The notes: generated by a model from the sequence alone, not told the origin. Positions 1 to 10,352 are shown, numbered from the stretch's first letter. The stretch: 64,000 nucleotides of DNA from Vibrio marinisediminis (GCF_014050145.1 NZ_JACFYF010000012.1:56433-120432), one strand, 5' to 3'. A program made the numbers and translations.

Positions 1-77
1 AATTGAGCGATATTTCACTCTTGCCGAGTGGGAAATATAGCAATATCCTGTCTCTATCTGCTTTGAAAGGTATAACT

Positions 78-1595
78 ATGGAAACCGAGATAGAACTGAA
101 GTTTTTTGTTTCTCCAGATTTTTCAGAAACTTTACGTCAAAAAATTTCTGAAGCAAAGATACTTCAGCATAGCTGTCGTGACCTGGGTAACACTTATTTT
201 GATACACCGGATAATTGGCTAAGGTTGCATGATATTGGTCTGCGCATTCGCCGTTTCGATGAGGTCTATGTTCAAACGGTAAAAACAGCTGGACGTGTTG
301 TCGCTGGTCTTCACCAACGCCCTGAATATAATGCAGAACACAAAAACAACATTCCTGATTTGACGCTTCATCCGGCAGATATTTGGCCATCAGGTAAAGA
401 TGTTGAAGCCTTACAAACTGAGCTTTCACCGCTATTCTCAACAAATTTTATGCGTGAACAGTGGTTAGTGGCAATGGCTGATGGCAGTCTAGTTGAAGTC
501 GCCTTTGACCAAGGTGAGGTTGTGGCTGAGGATCGCCGTGATACCATTTGCGAAGTCGAACTTGAACTGAAATCAGGTCAAACAGATGCTCTATTTACTT
601 TAGCACGTACCTTTAGTGATAAAGGCGGTATGCGCCTTGGTAATCTAAGTAAAGCAGCGAAAGGTTACCGTCTGGCTCTAGGTTATGATGGCGATGAAGT
701 GAAAAGTATGGATTTGGTCGCAACCGATAAATACGACACAGTCGAATCATGCTTTATTACCTCATTAGAGCATGCGTTATCACATTGGCATTATCATGAG
801 CAGATATACTCTGAACGTGAGTCTATTGATGCGCTACACGAAATAAAAAATGCGATCAGCTTTATTCGTCAGACATTAACCATTTATGGCGATATCGTAC
901 CACGCAAAGCGAGTGCCTTAATTCGTCAAGAATTGAAGTGGCTTGAACAAGATTTAGCTTGGATCAAGCAATACGATTACCTTGATGATTTACTCGAAGA
1001 CAAAGGGCATGCATTACGTAAACTCGATGCACGTAAATTTTTGATCAAAGAGTTAACCGAAGTGCAGAATGAACTGCCATCTCGTGAAGAGATGCTAGAG
1101 CAGTTCAACTCCGCGCGTTATACCGCTTTGCTACTCGATCTGAGTCGTTGGATTTTAACTCGAGGTTGGCAACCATTTTTGGATGATAAATCTCGCCAAG
1201 CTATGGCGCAGAACATCAAACCTTTTTCGGTTGAGCAGCTAGAGCGCACATGGCATGCACTTATTGAAGCATTCCCGCCAGAGAAAGTATTAGAACCTCA
1301 AGATTATATAGAGCAGCAATATCACTTGATGCGTAATCTATATACGGGTGTTGGCTTTGCTAGTTTGTACGACGACGAAGAGCGAAATCGCTTCCGCTTA
1401 CCTTGGGCTGATCTATTACAAGGCATCGACGATCTACTGACATTGAAACCATTAGAGAAAATGGTTGATAGTTTAGAGGGGGAAGAGCGCGAGCAGCTAG
1501 AACGCTGGCTATTCCGTCAACAAACCTCGATTCTTCATGCGATGGAACAAACTCGGATCATCAGTATTGAAGCTGAGCCATACTGGCAAGAGTAA
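78..1595 (+). CDS. ygiF: Inorganic triphosphatase YgiF (CYTH + CHAD-like domains)
   Basis: A 505-residue protein that should hydrolyse inorganic triphosphate using divalent metal in the cytoplasm. The N-terminus carries the CYTH signature EIELK (ExExK) within the first ten residues, followed by a beta-rich tunnel domain with many basic and acidic residues (to about residue 200). The rest (about 215-500) is a helical CHAD-like domain rich in Arg, Lys and Asp/Glu. The frame is open further upstream, but the ATG at 78 is chosen because the CYTH motif begins right there and a GAAAGG Shine-Dalgarno sits 7 bases before it. In E. coli ygiF precedes glnE and hldE; here the same order holds but a channel gene and a receptor gene lie in between. 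The assignment to the CYTH family is firm; the exact substrate is inferred from E. coli. Confidence 0.9.
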   Translation: METEIELKFFVSPDFSETLRQKISEAKILQHSCRDLGNTYFDTPDNWLRLHDIGLRIRRFDEVYVQTVKTAGRVVAGLHQRPEYNAEHKNNIPDLTLHPADIWPSGKDVEALQTELSPLFSTNFMREQWLVAMADGSLVEVAFDQGEVVAEDRRDTICEVELELKSGQTDALFTLARTFSDKGGMRLGNLSKAAKGYRLALGYDGDEVKSMDLVATDKYDTVESCFITSLEHALSHWHYHEQIYSERESIDALHEIKNAISFIRQTLTIYGDIVPRKASALIRQELKWLEQDLAWIKQYDYLDDLLEDKGHALRKLDARKFLIKELTEVQNELPSREEMLEQFNSARYTALLLDLSRWILTRGWQPFLDDKSRQAMAQNIKPFSVEQLERTWHALIEAFPPEKVLEPQDYIEQQYHLMRNLYTGVGFASLYDDEERNRFRLPWADLLQGIDDLLTLKPLEKMVDSLEGEEREQLERWLFRQQTSILHAMEQTRIISIEAEPYWQE

Positions 1596-1604
1596 CAATA
1601 TTTG

Positions 1605-1630
1605 AAAGAGAGCTACGGCTCTCTTTTTTG
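1605..1630 (+). terminator. Rho-independent terminator after ygiF
   Basis: Perfect 9-bp stem AAAGAGAGC / GCTCTCTTT with a TACG tetraloop, followed by a T run. It starts ten bases after the ygiF stop and overlaps the end of the convergent channel gene. The minus-strand side has only a short T tract, so it mainly serves ygiF. Confidence 0.85.
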
Positions 1631-2419
1631 TTGCTCGCTGGCAGCATTGTGATGAAGCTTATCGATATCTTTGCTCATCTTCCTTTCTAGTTTTTCTAAG
1701 CGTTGCAAAATAGCTTGCTGTTGCTCCAACAGTTCCTTCATCTGTTTCTCTTTTTGCGCAGCTTTCAAGGCTTGCATTTTACTTGGTGAAGTAATCACTG
1801 AGGTGATCAAACCTGAGATCATACCGAATAAACCCACGCCACAGAGAATAATAGCAGAGGCGACAATTTTTCCCGCGGTTGTGACAGGAAAATGGTCACC
1901 GTAGCCAACGGTTGAAATTGTCACTAACGCCCACCAAAGCGCATCAGCACCGGTTTTGATATTGGCATCCGGTGAATGCCCTTCAACAAACAGCATGACA
2001 CTCGAACCTAAAGTGAGAAGGATCACCAGTAAAAGCAGAATAGACGCAATGGTGGTCTCTTTTCGATTACTGAGGATCTGCTTAACCAAGCTTCGACTTG
2101 AGCGAATAACCAGTATCACTCGCAAGATATGAAAAATTCGAGCGAAACGTAACGGTTCGATCATCGGCACACTCGCAATGAAATCAATCCAGTGTTTTTT
2201 CAAGAAAAGCCGTTTGTTTGCGGAGCGGATCAAATCAATCGATAGTTGCAGAATGAAAATGGTACAGATGACAAAATCTAAGCCGATAAGGATCTGTCGA
2301 GTCTCCTCGCGTATTGGAAAAAACAATAAGGCTGAGATCACAAATAACGCCATAACTGAGAGAATTAGTGACAACAAGCTCATCGGCTTTGTGTCATCTT
2401 TGTTATCATTTGTATTCAT
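1613..2419 (-). CDS. Voltage-gated-type potassium channel protein
   Basis: A 268-residue inner-membrane protein of the six-helix ion channel superfamily. The selectivity filter TVGYGD is intact near residue 170, flanked by pore helix and final transmembrane segment. An S4-like segment around residues 88-115 carries arginines at roughly every third or fourth position (RFARIFHILRVILVIRSSR), which suggests voltage sensing. The C-terminal 50 residues are a charged, Lys/Glu/Gln-rich coiled-coil tail, with no RCK nucleotide-binding domain. It likely passes K+ through a tetramer. It converges on ygiF and is divergent from the chemotaxis receptor. Potassium selectivity follows from the filter; gating and physiological role are not visible. 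Confidence 0.85.
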   Translation of the reverse strand: MNTNDNKDDTKPMSLLSLILSVMALFVISALLFFPIREETRQILIGLDFVICTIFILQLSIDLIRSANKRLFLKKHWIDFIASVPMIEPLRFARIFHILRVILVIRSSRSLVKQILSNRKETTIASILLLLVILLTLGSSVMLFVEGHSPDANIKTGADALWWALVTISTVGYGDHFPVTTAGKIVASAIILCGVGLFGMISGLITSVITSPSKMQALKAAQKEKQMKELLEQQQAILQRLEKLERKMSKDIDKLHHNAASEQQKREP

Positions 2420-2523
2420 ACGGGGCTCGAAATAAATATTAGTACTAATGCTAAAGTATCAATTTGTGCTGAGGTAACTTTCCTTCGCCGTTAAAGAATA
2501 TATGACTTAGTGGAGAACTAACA

Positions 2524-3780
2524 ATGACGATAATGGCATTTAAGCCATGGGAACGAGTGATTACGGATATTCGACTTGTCCCAAAAATGGCATTGCTCAT
2601 GGTGTTCAGTACCTTACTGATCGTCGGAAAGCAATTATGGGACGCAGAAACGTTCTACGACTCACTCCTCGCCGTAACTGAGAATACAGCTGTTGCACGT
2701 GAACATTATGAAGCTTATCTCGTTGACGTAGTGTGGCAAACCATTGGCTTAATTGGTATTTTCATTGTAGTTCTCCTTTTTGCTGCTCGTGTAATGTTGC
2801 GCCAAACTCAATATATCAATGATGCGATTAAACTGATGGCTAGTGGCGATCTTTCAACGCAGATCCGCTTAGAGTGTAAAGATGAATACGGTGATGTTGC
2901 TCGTGAGCTTGAGAAAACACGTTCACAGCTGCAAGACTTGATTCGAACGCAAGTGAGTTCTTCACAAGAGCTGGCTGGATTGACGGAAGTGATGACCTTG
3001 AGCATGTCGGAAACCAAGGAATCAGCCGAAGAAGAATTCGAAGAAATAGACCAACTTGCAACGGCAATGAGTGAGATGACCTCAACGGTACAAACCGTTG
3101 CAGAACACGCGCAAAATGCCTCTTCACTGACGGAAAGTGCTTCAGATCAAGCCGCTACCGGTCAACGTTTTGTACAAGATACGGTAGGTAAAATTAGCGA
3201 ACTATCACAAGATATCGCAGCTTCCGCGCAAGCGGTTAATCAGGTGGAAGAGAGTGTTGATGCTATCGGCAGTGTGGTTGGTACGATTCAGGGGATCTCT
3301 GAGCAAACCAATCTTCTGGCTTTGAATGCGGCAATTGAAGCGGCACGGGCCGGTGAAGCTGGGCGTGGTTTCGCTGTGGTTGCTGACGAAGTCCGTAACC
3401 TTGCACAGCGCACTCAACAAGCAACGATTGAAATCCAAGAGATGATTTCACAACTGCAAAGCAGTGCCAATTCAGCGGTAGACCTCATGGAAAAAAGTGT
3501 GGTTGAGGCTGCAGAGGGCGTTGAGTTGGTGACCAACGCTGGTAACGAATTAGATGGTATTGTTCTGCAAGTGAATCAAATTAATGATATGAACTTCCAA
3601 ATTGCGACCGCGGCAGGGCAACAAAGCAGTGTTGCAGAAGAAATGAACCAGAACCTAACCAATGTAAGAGAGCTGGTGGAAGCGTCGGTCACCGTAGTGA
3701 GTGAATTACTGGAAACGTCGGAAATCATGCAAAAAAATGCTGAGGAATTGGATAAGAAAATCACCTCATTCAAAGTGTGA
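2524..3780 (+). CDS. Methyl-accepting chemotaxis protein with minimal sensor region
   Basis: A 418-residue transducer. Two transmembrane segments (about residues 17-37 and 78-98) enclose only about 40 residues, far smaller than the usual 150-residue periplasmic sensor domain. A HAMP linker follows (about 99-150), then a long coiled-coil signalling domain. The hairpin tip that binds CheA/CheW is intact, with the core NLLALNAAIEAARAGE and then GRGFAVVADEVRNLA. Glu/Gln pairs on either side are candidate methylation sites. There is no C-terminal CheR-tethering pentapeptide. The ATG at 2524 has a GGAG 9 bases upstream. The ligand is unknown; a stimulus within the membrane or from a partner is possible given the tiny external loop. 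Confidence 0.92.
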   Translation: MTIMAFKPWERVITDIRLVPKMALLMVFSTLLIVGKQLWDAETFYDSLLAVTENTAVAREHYEAYLVDVVWQTIGLIGIFIVVLLFAARVMLRQTQYINDAIKLMASGDLSTQIRLECKDEYGDVARELEKTRSQLQDLIRTQVSSSQELAGLTEVMTLSMSETKESAEEEFEEIDQLATAMSEMTSTVQTVAEHAQNASSLTESASDQAATGQRFVQDTVGKISELSQDIAASAQAVNQVEESVDAIGSVVGTIQGISEQTNLLALNAAIEAARAGEAGRGFAVVADEVRNLAQRTQQATIEIQEMISQLQSSANSAVDLMEKSVVEAAEGVELVTNAGNELDGIVLQVNQINDMNFQIATAAGQQSSVAEEMNQNLTNVRELVEASVTVVSELLETSEIMQKNAEELDKKITSFKV

Positions 3781-3800
3781 TCTCACAGAGTGAATCAATA

Positions 3801-3832
3801 AACGCCTGCGAATAGTTCGCAGGCGTTTTTTA
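3801..3832 (+). terminator. Terminator after chemotaxis receptor gene
   Basis: Perfect 12-bp stem AACGCCTGCGAA / TTCGCAGGCGTT with a 3-base loop and a T tract, 20 bases after the stop codon. Confidence 0.92.
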
Positions 3833-3888
3833 TTACCTAAAGTTTGTTATAACTAAGCCAATAACGCGTTTATCTACAAGGAAGAATC

Positions 3889-6729
3889 ATGCTTTTGCCT
3901 TCATCTCTGACTCCGATATCTCAATCTGCGTTGGCAAATTTAGAGCAGTACCAACTACAACAAAATTGGTCTGAAAAAGTGTATCAACAACTTGGGTTTG
4001 TTGCGGGGCTTAGCCAGTTTGTGATCGAAGTTTTAGCGAAAGATGAAATCTTACGCGCTGAACTACCGACAATGTTGGATCAACAAGAACGCTATAAGCA
4101 ATATCGCGATGCATTAGCACAACAATTACTTGGCTGCGCCGATGAGATGAGCGGTCAACGAGTTTTAAGGCAGTTTCGCAATCGCGAAATGGCTTACATC
4201 GCATGGCGCGATTTTTGTGGTTCTTGGTCGTTAGAGCAGAGTCTCAAACACGTCTCTGAGCTAGCCGAAGCGATGATTTTCGAGACCTATCAATGGCAAT
4301 ATAAAGCGTGCTGTGAATTATGGGGCACCCCTTGTAATGAACAAGGGGAAGCGCAACCGATGTTGATCATTGGTATGGGGAAACTTGGCGGTGGAGAGCT
4401 TAATTTCTCATCCGATATCGATCTTATTTTTACTTACCCTGAAAACGGTGAAACTCAAGGGGCTCGCCGAAGCATTGCCAATGCGCAGTTTTTTACCCGT
4501 TTAGGTCAACGCATCATCAAAGCGTTGGATCAGCAAACTTTCGATGGTTTCTGTTATCGAGTTGATATGCGTATTCGTCCATTCGGCGACAGCGGCCCCT
4601 TGGTGATGAGCTTTGCAGCGCTGGAAGATTACTATCAAGAACAAGGGCGTGATTGGGAACGCTACGCCATGATTAAAGCGCGGGTGATGGGGCGTGACAT
4701 GTACCCTCAATACCAAGAACTTCGTCAAATGCTACGTCCATTTGTTTTCCGCCGTTATATTGATTTCAGTGCGATTCAATCTTTGCGTCGCATGAAATCA
4801 ATGATCAGCAGTGAAGTGCGCCGCCGAGGGCTCAGTAACAACATCAAATTGGGCGCGGGTGGTATCCGTGAAGTGGAATTTATTGCCCAAGTTTTCCAGC
4901 TAATTAGAGGTGGTCGAGAGCCGAGCTTACGCCAAAGAGGGTTATTGGTGACTCTAGATGCGATTGAAGAGCTGGAACTGTTGACCCTAAGCGAAATCGA
5001 ACACTTACGTACTGCTTATAAATTCTTGCGTAGGCTCGAAAACTTATTGCAAGCGATGGCGGATAAGCAAACTCAAACCTTACCAGATGGCGAGCAAGAG
5101 CAAGCTCAACTTGCGACAGCAATGGGTTTAGAAAACTGGCAGCAACTGCTTGAGCAAGTCCAGCAGAACATGGCAAATGTGCACAGTGTCTTCACCCATT
5201 TAATTGGTGATGACGATGAAGAGCACGGTGAAGTGGCTAAGCATTTCCATGAATTATGGGATATGGCGCAACACCGTGATGTGATCGACCATATTTTGCA
5301 GCAGGATTTACAGGTAGAACAGCCAGAAACGATGGCGAACACCATCATTCAATTTAAGCAAGACTTGGCAAAGAAGACGCTTGGTCCTCGTGGACGAGAA
5401 GTGTTGAATCGCTTAATGCCAAAAATGTTTCAAGTTATCTTTGCTCACCCTGATGCACAATATGGCTTACCGCGTGTATTGCACTTACTGCATCGAATTG
5501 TAACCCGCACAACTTACTTAGAGCTACTTGATGAACATAGTGCTGCTCTCACACAGCTGGTTCGTCTGTGTACGGCGAGCCCGATGATTTCAGAACAGCT
5601 AGGACGTTATCCAATCTTATTGGATGAGTTAATTGATCCACAACAGCTGTATAACCCGATTCCATTGACTGCTTACAGTACCGAATTACGCGACTACTTA
5701 GCGCGTATTCCAGAAGATGATATGGAACAGCAAATGGAAGCGCTGCGCCAATTCAAACAGATTTGTATCTTACGCATCGCGGCGGCAGATATTGCTGGTG
5801 TGCTACCAGTAATGAAAGTGAGTGACCACTTAACTTACTTATCTGAAGCGATTGTTGAGTGCGTGGTTAATCAGGCTTGGCTGCAAATGGCGGCTAAATA
5901 TGGGCAACCGAACCATCTTAAAGATCGTGAAGGTAAAGGTTTTGCTGTGGTGGGTTACGGCAAAGTCGGCGGTTGGGAATTAGGTTATAACTCCGATCTT
6001 GATATCGTCTTTATGCACGATTGCCCAGTGAGTTCTTATACCGATGGTAAGAAAGAGATCGATGGACGTCAGTTCTACTTGCGACTTGCTCAGCGCATTA
6101 TTCATATTTTCTCCGTCCGTACTGCTTCTGGAATACTGTATGAGGTGGATACACGTTTACGCCCATCAGGGGCATCAGGATTACTGGTTAGCCCAACCGA
6201 TGCATTTGAAGAGTATCAGCGCAGTGAAGCTTGGACATGGGAGCACCAAGCGCTGGTTCGTGCCCGGATGATTTACGGTGATGAGCCTCTTCAGCGTGCT
6301 TTCCACGAGATTCGCCACTCAATCTTATGTCTGCCGCGTGAACGCAATGATCTGAAAAAACAAGTGACGGATATGCGCATTAAGATGCGCGACCATCTCG
6401 GCAGTAAAAAAGCTGGGCGCTTTATGCTCAAGCAAGATCCGGGTGGAATCACCGATATTGAGTTTCTCGCGCAATATTTAGTATTGAACTACAGTCATGA
6501 CAAGCCAAAACTGACGCGCTGGTCAGACAATGTTCGTATTTTTGAGTCTTTGATTGCGCAGGATATTATGGATGAGTCGCAGGCAATGGCGATCACACAT
6601 GCGTATACCGCAATGCGTGATCAGATTCACCAGCGTAACTTGCTCAATTTGGATGCTGACGTTGCTGACGATAAGTTCTCTCAAGAGCGTGAATTGGTGG
6701 TCGGGATATGGAATCAATGGCTGAGCTAA
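3889..6729 (+). CDS. glnE: Bifunctional glutamine synthetase adenylyltransferase/adenylyl-removing enzyme
   Basis: A 946-residue cytoplasmic enzyme that adenylylates glutamine synthetase (inactivating it) and removes AMP again, under control of PII and glutamine. Two nucleotidyltransferase domains are visible. The N-terminal (adenylyl-removing) one has [10 protein letters not shown] near residue 178, and the C-terminal (adenylylating) one has [10 protein letters not shown] near residue 705; both keep the metal-binding DxD. Length matches the E. coli enzyme (946 aa). It has its own ATG preceded by AAGGA, and it is separated from hldE by about 90 bp containing no strong terminator, so co-transcription is possible. 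It links functionally to gltBD and ptsP elsewhere in the window (nitrogen assimilation). Confidence 0.97.
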   Translation: MLLPSSLTPISQSALANLEQYQLQQNWSEKVYQQLGFVAGLSQFVIEVLAKDEILRAELPTMLDQQERYKQYRDALAQQLLGCADEMSGQRVLRQFRNREMAYIAWRDFCGSWSLEQSLKHVSELAEAMIFETYQWQYKACCELWGTPCNEQGEAQPMLIIGMGKLGGGELNFSSDIDLIFTYPENGETQGARRSIANAQFFTRLGQRIIKALDQQTFDGFCYRVDMRIRPFGDSGPLVMSFAALEDYYQEQGRDWERYAMIKARVMGRDMYPQYQELRQMLRPFVFRRYIDFSAIQSLRRMKSMISSEVRRRGLSNNIKLGAGGIREVEFIAQVFQLIRGGREPSLRQRGLLVTLDAIEELELLTLSEIEHLRTAYKFLRRLENLLQAMADKQTQTLPDGEQEQAQLATAMGLENWQQLLEQVQQNMANVHSVFTHLIGDDDEEHGEVAKHFHELWDMAQHRDVIDHILQQDLQVEQPETMANTIIQFKQDLAKKTLGPRGREVLNRLMPKMFQVIFAHPDAQYGLPRVLHLLHRIVTRTTYLELLDEHSAALTQLVRLCTASPMISEQLGRYPILLDELIDPQQLYNPIPLTAYSTELRDYLARIPEDDMEQQMEALRQFKQICILRIAAADIAGVLPVMKVSDHLTYLSEAIVECVVNQAWLQMAAKYGQPNHLKDREGKGFAVVGYGKVGGWELGYNSDLDIVFMHDCPVSSYTDGKKEIDGRQFYLRLAQRIIHIFSVRTASGILYEVDTRLRPSGASGLLVSPTDAFEEYQRSEAWTWEHQALVRARMIYGDEPLQRAFHEIRHSILCLPRERNDLKKQVTDMRIKMRDHLGSKKAGRFMLKQDPGGITDIEFLAQYLVLNYSHDKPKLTRWSDNVRIFESLIAQDIMDESQAMAITHAYTAMRDQIHQRNLLNLDADVADDKFSQERELVVGIWNQWLS

Positions 6730-6821
6730 CGGTAAACGATGCATACAGACCGTCGGTAAAGGTTTTGACCGTTAAAAGGCTATGATAAACTTTGCCCAGA
6801 ATTAAATAGTGGAGATCCATG

Positions 6822-8252
6822 ATGAAACCAATCCTACCTGACTACAGTCAAGCAGGTGTGCTTATTATTGGTGACGTAATGCTAGATCGTTACTGGCATG
6901 GTCCAACTGGACGCATTTCGCCAGAAGCACCAGTGCCAGTAGTGAAAGTAGAAAATAACGAAGAGCGACCAGGTGGCGCCGCGAACGTAGCAATGAATAT
7001 TGCTTCTATTGGCGGACACGCTCATATCGTTGGTTTAACAGGGATTGATGAACCCGCTAAAGTGTTGAATGAAACCTTGTCGGCACTCAAAGTGAAGTGT
7101 GATTTTGTATCATTACCAAACTTTCCAACCATTACTAAACTGCGCGTATTGAGCCGTGGTCAACAACTGATCCGCCTTGATTTTGAAGATCAGTTTGAAG
7201 GTGTTGACCCTGAACTTATTCTAGACCGTATGGAGCAGGCACTTCCAAAAGTAAAAGCGGTTGTGTTATCTGATTACGCGAAAGGGGCTTTAGAGCATGT
7301 TCAAATGTTCATTCAAAAAGCTCGCGCTGCCAATGTTCCCGTGTTTATTGATCCTAAAGGTGCTGAGTTTGAGCGCTACCGCGGTGCAACACTACTAACG
7401 CCAAACATGGCGGAGTTTGAATTGGTTGCGGGCAAAGTGAAGTCAGAACAAGATCTGATTGATAAGTCATTAGCGCTGATTGAGAAATACGATTTTGAAG
7501 CGCTACTGGTTACTCGTAGCGAAAATGGCATGACATTGATCCGTCGTGGACAAGAACCATTCCACCTACCAACACAAGCAAAAGAAGTGTTTGATGTGAC
7601 GGGTGCTGGTGATACGGTTATTTCTGTACTTGCAGCATCTGTTTCCGCAGGAAAGCCACTGGATCAAGCTTGTGCGTTAGCCAATGCAGCGGCAGGTGTT
7701 GTTGTTGGTAAGTTGGGTACATCAACACTATCAACGATCGAACTGGCTGAAGCGATTCACGGTAGCCGAGATACCGATTTTGGTGTGATTTCAGAATCTG
7801 CATTGATTGAAGCGGTAAAGAAAGCGCAATCTCGCGGTGAAAAAGTAGTGATGACTAACGGCTGCTTTGATATTTTGCATGCAGGTCATGTCTCATACCT
7901 TAACCATGCCGCAGAGTTAGGTGACCGCCTTATCATCGCTGTAAACACTGATGAGTCGGTTAAACGTCTTAAAGGTCCTGGTCGTCCGGTTAACCCAACA
8001 GATCGTCGTATGGCGGTACTGGCGGGCTTAGGCGCTGTGGATTGGGTTGTACCGTTTGGTGAAGATACACCTCAACGCTTGATCTCTGAAGTCCTACCTG
8101 ATCTACTGGTGAAAGGTGGTGATTACAAACCAGAAGAGATTGCGGGTGGTAAAGAAGTGATTGCTCATGGTGGCGCTGTGAAAGTGCTGAACTTTGAAGA
8201 TGGTTGCTCAACCAGCGAAATTATCAACGCGATTAAAGGTGGTAAAGGTTAA
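6822..8252 (+). CDS. hldE: Bifunctional heptose 7-phosphate kinase / heptose 1-phosphate adenylyltransferase
   Basis: A 476-residue enzyme making ADP-heptose for the LPS inner core. The N-terminal ribokinase-like kinase (residues 1-~318) shows [15 protein letters not shown] and the catalytic DVTGAGDT. The C-terminal nucleotidyltransferase (~345-476) shows [12 protein letters not shown] with the HxGH signature. Two ATGs are adjacent (6819 and 6822); 6822 is preferred because the GGAG at 6811 is then 7 rather than 4 bases away and the protein begins MKP like its E. coli homologue MKV. It follows glnE as in E. coli and ends at a clear terminator. Confidence 0.97.
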   Translation: MKPILPDYSQAGVLIIGDVMLDRYWHGPTGRISPEAPVPVVKVENNEERPGGAANVAMNIASIGGHAHIVGLTGIDEPAKVLNETLSALKVKCDFVSLPNFPTITKLRVLSRGQQLIRLDFEDQFEGVDPELILDRMEQALPKVKAVVLSDYAKGALEHVQMFIQKARAANVPVFIDPKGAEFERYRGATLLTPNMAEFELVAGKVKSEQDLIDKSLALIEKYDFEALLVTRSENGMTLIRRGQEPFHLPTQAKEVFDVTGAGDTVISVLAASVSAGKPLDQACALANAAAGVVVGKLGTSTLSTIELAEAIHGSRDTDFGVISESALIEAVKKAQSRGEKVVMTNGCFDILHAGHVSYLNHAAELGDRLIIAVNTDESVKRLKGPGRPVNPTDRRMAVLAGLGAVDWVVPFGEDTPQRLISEVLPDLLVKGGDYKPEEIAGGKEVIAHGGAVKVLNFEDGCSTSEIINAIKGGKG

Positions 8253-8277
8253 TTTTAACCATTATTCATCGACGTTA

Positions 8278-8307
8278 AACGCTCATCATTGATGGGCGTT
8301 TTTTTAT
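8278..8307 (+). terminator. Terminator after hldE
   Basis: Stem AACGCTCATC / GATGGGCGTT (one T-G pair) with a 3-base loop and seven T residues. Confidence 0.85.
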
Positions 8308-8342
8308 TGTCTTGCGACGACTCGCGAGTGGATGCTGGGCAA

Positions 8343-8370
8343 TAAAAAAGGAGCCCAAGGGCTCCTTTTT
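8343..8370 (-). terminator. Terminator after arcA (possibly bidirectional)
   Basis: GGAGCCC / GGGCTCC stem with A and T runs on both sides, lying 18 bases past the arcA stop on the minus strand. The T runs on both strands would allow it also to stop read-through from hldE. Confidence 0.85.
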
Positions 8371-8387
8371 CAATATGGGGCTGAAGA

Positions 8388-9104
8388 TTAATCTTCTAGC
8401 TCACCACAAAAGCGGTAACCTTCACCGTGAATAGTCGCGATGATTTCAGGTGTACCAGATACTGATTCAAAGTGCTTACGAATACGACGAATCGTTACGT
8501 CAACAGTACGATCGTGTGGCTTAAGCTCACGACCAGTCATCTTTTTCAGTAGATCAGCACGTGTTTGGATCTTTCCTGGGTTCTCACAGAAGTGCAGCAA
8601 TGCACGGAACTCAGAACGAGGTAGTTTGTAGCTATCACCATCAGGGCTCACTAGTGAACGGCTGTTGATATCTAGTACCCAACCGTTGAACTGGTATTTC
8701 TCAACGCTACGTTTCTCTTCTTGAACTGAGCTAGAGTTCATTGAGCGGTTAAGTAGGTTGCGAGCACGGATAGTCAATTCACGAGGGTTGAATGGTTTTG
8801 TGATGTAATCATCAGCACCGATTTCAAGCCCAAGGATCTTATCAACTTCGTTGTCGCGACCAGTTAAGAACATCAGTGCTACATTTGCTTGCTCGCGTAG
8901 TTCGCGTGCTAGTAGTAGACCATTCTTGCCTGGTAGATTGATATCCATGATCACCAAGTTAATCTGACTCTCAGTCAGAATCTGGTGCATCTCTTCACCG
9001 TCACTGGCTTCAAAAACAGCGTATCCCTCTGCTTCAAAAATACTCTTAAGAGTGTTACGAGTTACTTGCTCATCTTCAACGATAAGAATCTGCGCGGTTT
9101 GCAT
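8388..9104 (-). CDS. arcA: Aerobic respiration control response regulator ArcA
   Basis: A 238-residue OmpR-family regulator that represses aerobic respiration genes under low oxygen after phosphorylation by ArcB. The receiver domain has the acidic pocket ED at residues 10-11, phosphoacceptor Asp54 in VIMDINLPG, and a Lys in the ITKPF motif. The C-terminal winged-helix domain ends in [15 protein letters not shown] and [12 protein letters not shown], near identical to the E. coli protein. Its partner kinase arcB is in this window at 52065. A perfect FNR-type box lies about 256 bp upstream of the start, which fits known FNR activation of arcA in E. coli. Confidence 0.98.
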   Translation of the reverse strand: MQTAQILIVEDEQVTRNTLKSIFEAEGYAVFEASDGEEMHQILTESQINLVIMDINLPGKNGLLLARELREQANVALMFLTGRDNEVDKILGLEIGADDYITKPFNPRELTIRARNLLNRSMNSSSVQEEKRSVEKYQFNGWVLDINSRSLVSPDGDSYKLPRSEFRALLHFCENPGKIQTRADLLKKMTGRELKPHDRTVDVTIRRIRKHFESVSGTPEIIATIHGEGYRFCGELED

Positions 9105-9429
9105 TGGCGTTACCTAAACTTGTGAAAAAAGTGTGCTAATAGAATAAATTCTAGGCAAAAAACATTACTTACAGGTAATTTGATTTTGACATTAAACCAA
9201 AGACTATAAAAAACATTTATTTACATGCCCGCCATCCTTGGTGTTACTTTCTTTCAGAAGGAGGATCCGTATCCTCATTCATACTATTGGGCGTTTTGTG
9301 GAATTTTATAGAGTTAACAGCATGCTAACAATGGTCAAATGTTAATTCCATTCACTTTGTTGATTTATATCAAGAGATTCTATGTAACAGATATTAATGG
9401 TAAATGACAATTGTAAAATTACTGGTGAT
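9105..9429. other. Long arcA upstream region
   Basis: About 325 bp, AT-rich, between arcA and the remnant gene. It holds the FNR-type box described separately and a small perfect inverted repeat GAGGAT-CCGT-ATCCTC at 9261-9276 in what would be the arcA leader. No further ORF with a credible ribosome site was seen. Confidence 0.5.
9360..9373. promoter_or_regulatory. FNR-type binding site upstream of arcA
   Basis: TTGAT-TTAT-ATCAA matches the FNR consensus TTGAT-N4-ATCAA at all ten defined positions. It is 256 bp upstream of the arcA start, so it would act on a distal arcA promoter. FNR activation of arcA is established in E. coli; the link here is inferred from position. Confidence 0.65.
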
Positions 9430-9789
9430 ATGATGATTGATGCCCATTTTTAGCCATCTTACTGTGATCTATGCTTCAAATTTTGAAATGAAATTCTAAT
9501 TGGTGATTTTGTCATTACTGCGGCGAATAAAGCCACTAGTTAACGTCGGCAATGTAGGAAAAATATTATAATAAATAGATGTTTGCAGTGTGATCAAGCG
9601 CAAATAAAAACATGGAGTGCTCAGGGCGGAAATGGTCTGTTTTCGTGGGCTATATCAAGTTTTACCAGCAAAAACTCACGACCTTTAGCTATTGAGCTTA
9701 CCCAAAAATATCAGCAGAATGCTATCTACTTTGCTCAAGATAAAGATCTAAACTTGTTATCTTACCAATCGAAGTTGAGCAAAAAATAA
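9430..9789 (+). pseudogene. Decayed DUF3293-like gene with three in-frame stops
   Basis: Reading from the double ATG at 9430 gives a 119-codon frame interrupted by TAG (9451), TGA (9484) and TAA (9541), with no frameshift. Between the stops the residues still resemble the DUF3293 family as I recall it: PSYCDLCFKF near the start, DFVITAANKATS in the middle, then FSWAIS and the C-terminal LTQKYQQNAIYFAQD (family pattern QNAI followed by aromatic residues). The TAG stands where the family usually has Trp before the xxY, so a TGG to TAG change would explain it. Only the last 68 codons (from a TTG at 9583) form an open frame, with no ribosome site. The family assignment is from memory of the motif pattern and not a search; the premature stops are directly visible. 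Confidence 0.65.
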
Positions 9790-9850
9790 CCTAGGGGAAT
9801 GGTGCATAGGAGCAGATAAGGAATTTAATATTTAGTTCACGGAGGAAGAC

Positions 9851-10336
9851 ATGGAAGACATAACCCCTGACATTTGTGACAAGTTTGAAGGTCACGTAAC
9901 TTACGTAAGTTTACCACTTAGTAACTTTGGTCAGAGAAGTGCTTTTTGGGGAGAGATCGTCACAGTGCGCTGTTATCACGATAATTCTAAAGTACGTGAA
10001 GTACTTGGACAAAATGGTCGAGGTAAAGTTTTGGTGGTCGATGGCAACGGTTCTTGTCAGCGAGCTTTATTGGGGGACCAACTGGCGATCCTTGCAATAG
10101 AAAACCATTGGGAAGGGATCATCATTAATGGTGCGATCCGTGATGCTGGGATGATGGCGCAGATGGATATCGGTGTTCAAGCCCTTGGTACTTGCCCATT
10201 TAAGACAGAGAAGCGTGGTGTTGGTGAAGTGAACGTGATGCTCACGATTCAAAATCAAATGATTCAACCGGGTGATTATATCTATGCTGATTGGAATGGT
10301 GTTTTGACGTCGAGTAAGTTACTCGATTGGAGTTAA
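9851..10336 (+). CDS. RraA-like protein (putative 4-hydroxy-4-methyl-2-oxoglutarate aldolase)
   Basis: A 161-residue protein of the RraA/HMG aldolase fold. It contains [19 protein letters not shown] (family GDxxA region) and the strongly conserved [12 protein letters not shown], where Arg and Asp are substrate/metal ligands in the aldolases. The start ATG follows GGAGGAAG at 9841. E. coli RraA inhibits RNase E, but this is a paralogue of the metabolic type often labelled RraA-like, so either aldolase or regulatory function is possible. It stands alone between the decayed gene and a convergent small gene; no terminator is obvious. Confidence 0.85.
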   Translation: MEDITPDICDKFEGHVTYVSLPLSNFGQRSAFWGEIVTVRCYHDNSKVREVLGQNGRGKVLVVDGNGSCQRALLGDQLAILAIENHWEGIIINGAIRDAGMMAQMDIGVQALGTCPFKTEKRGVGEVNVMLTIQNQMIQPGDYIYADWNGVLTSSKLLDWS

Positions 10337-10352
10337 TGCCAGTAAAAACTTG

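Noticed and set aside
1613-3780. Genomic island or prophage insertion between ygiF and glnE
   Set aside because: No integrase, att repeats, tRNA or shift in base composition were seen; simply extra chromosomal genes.
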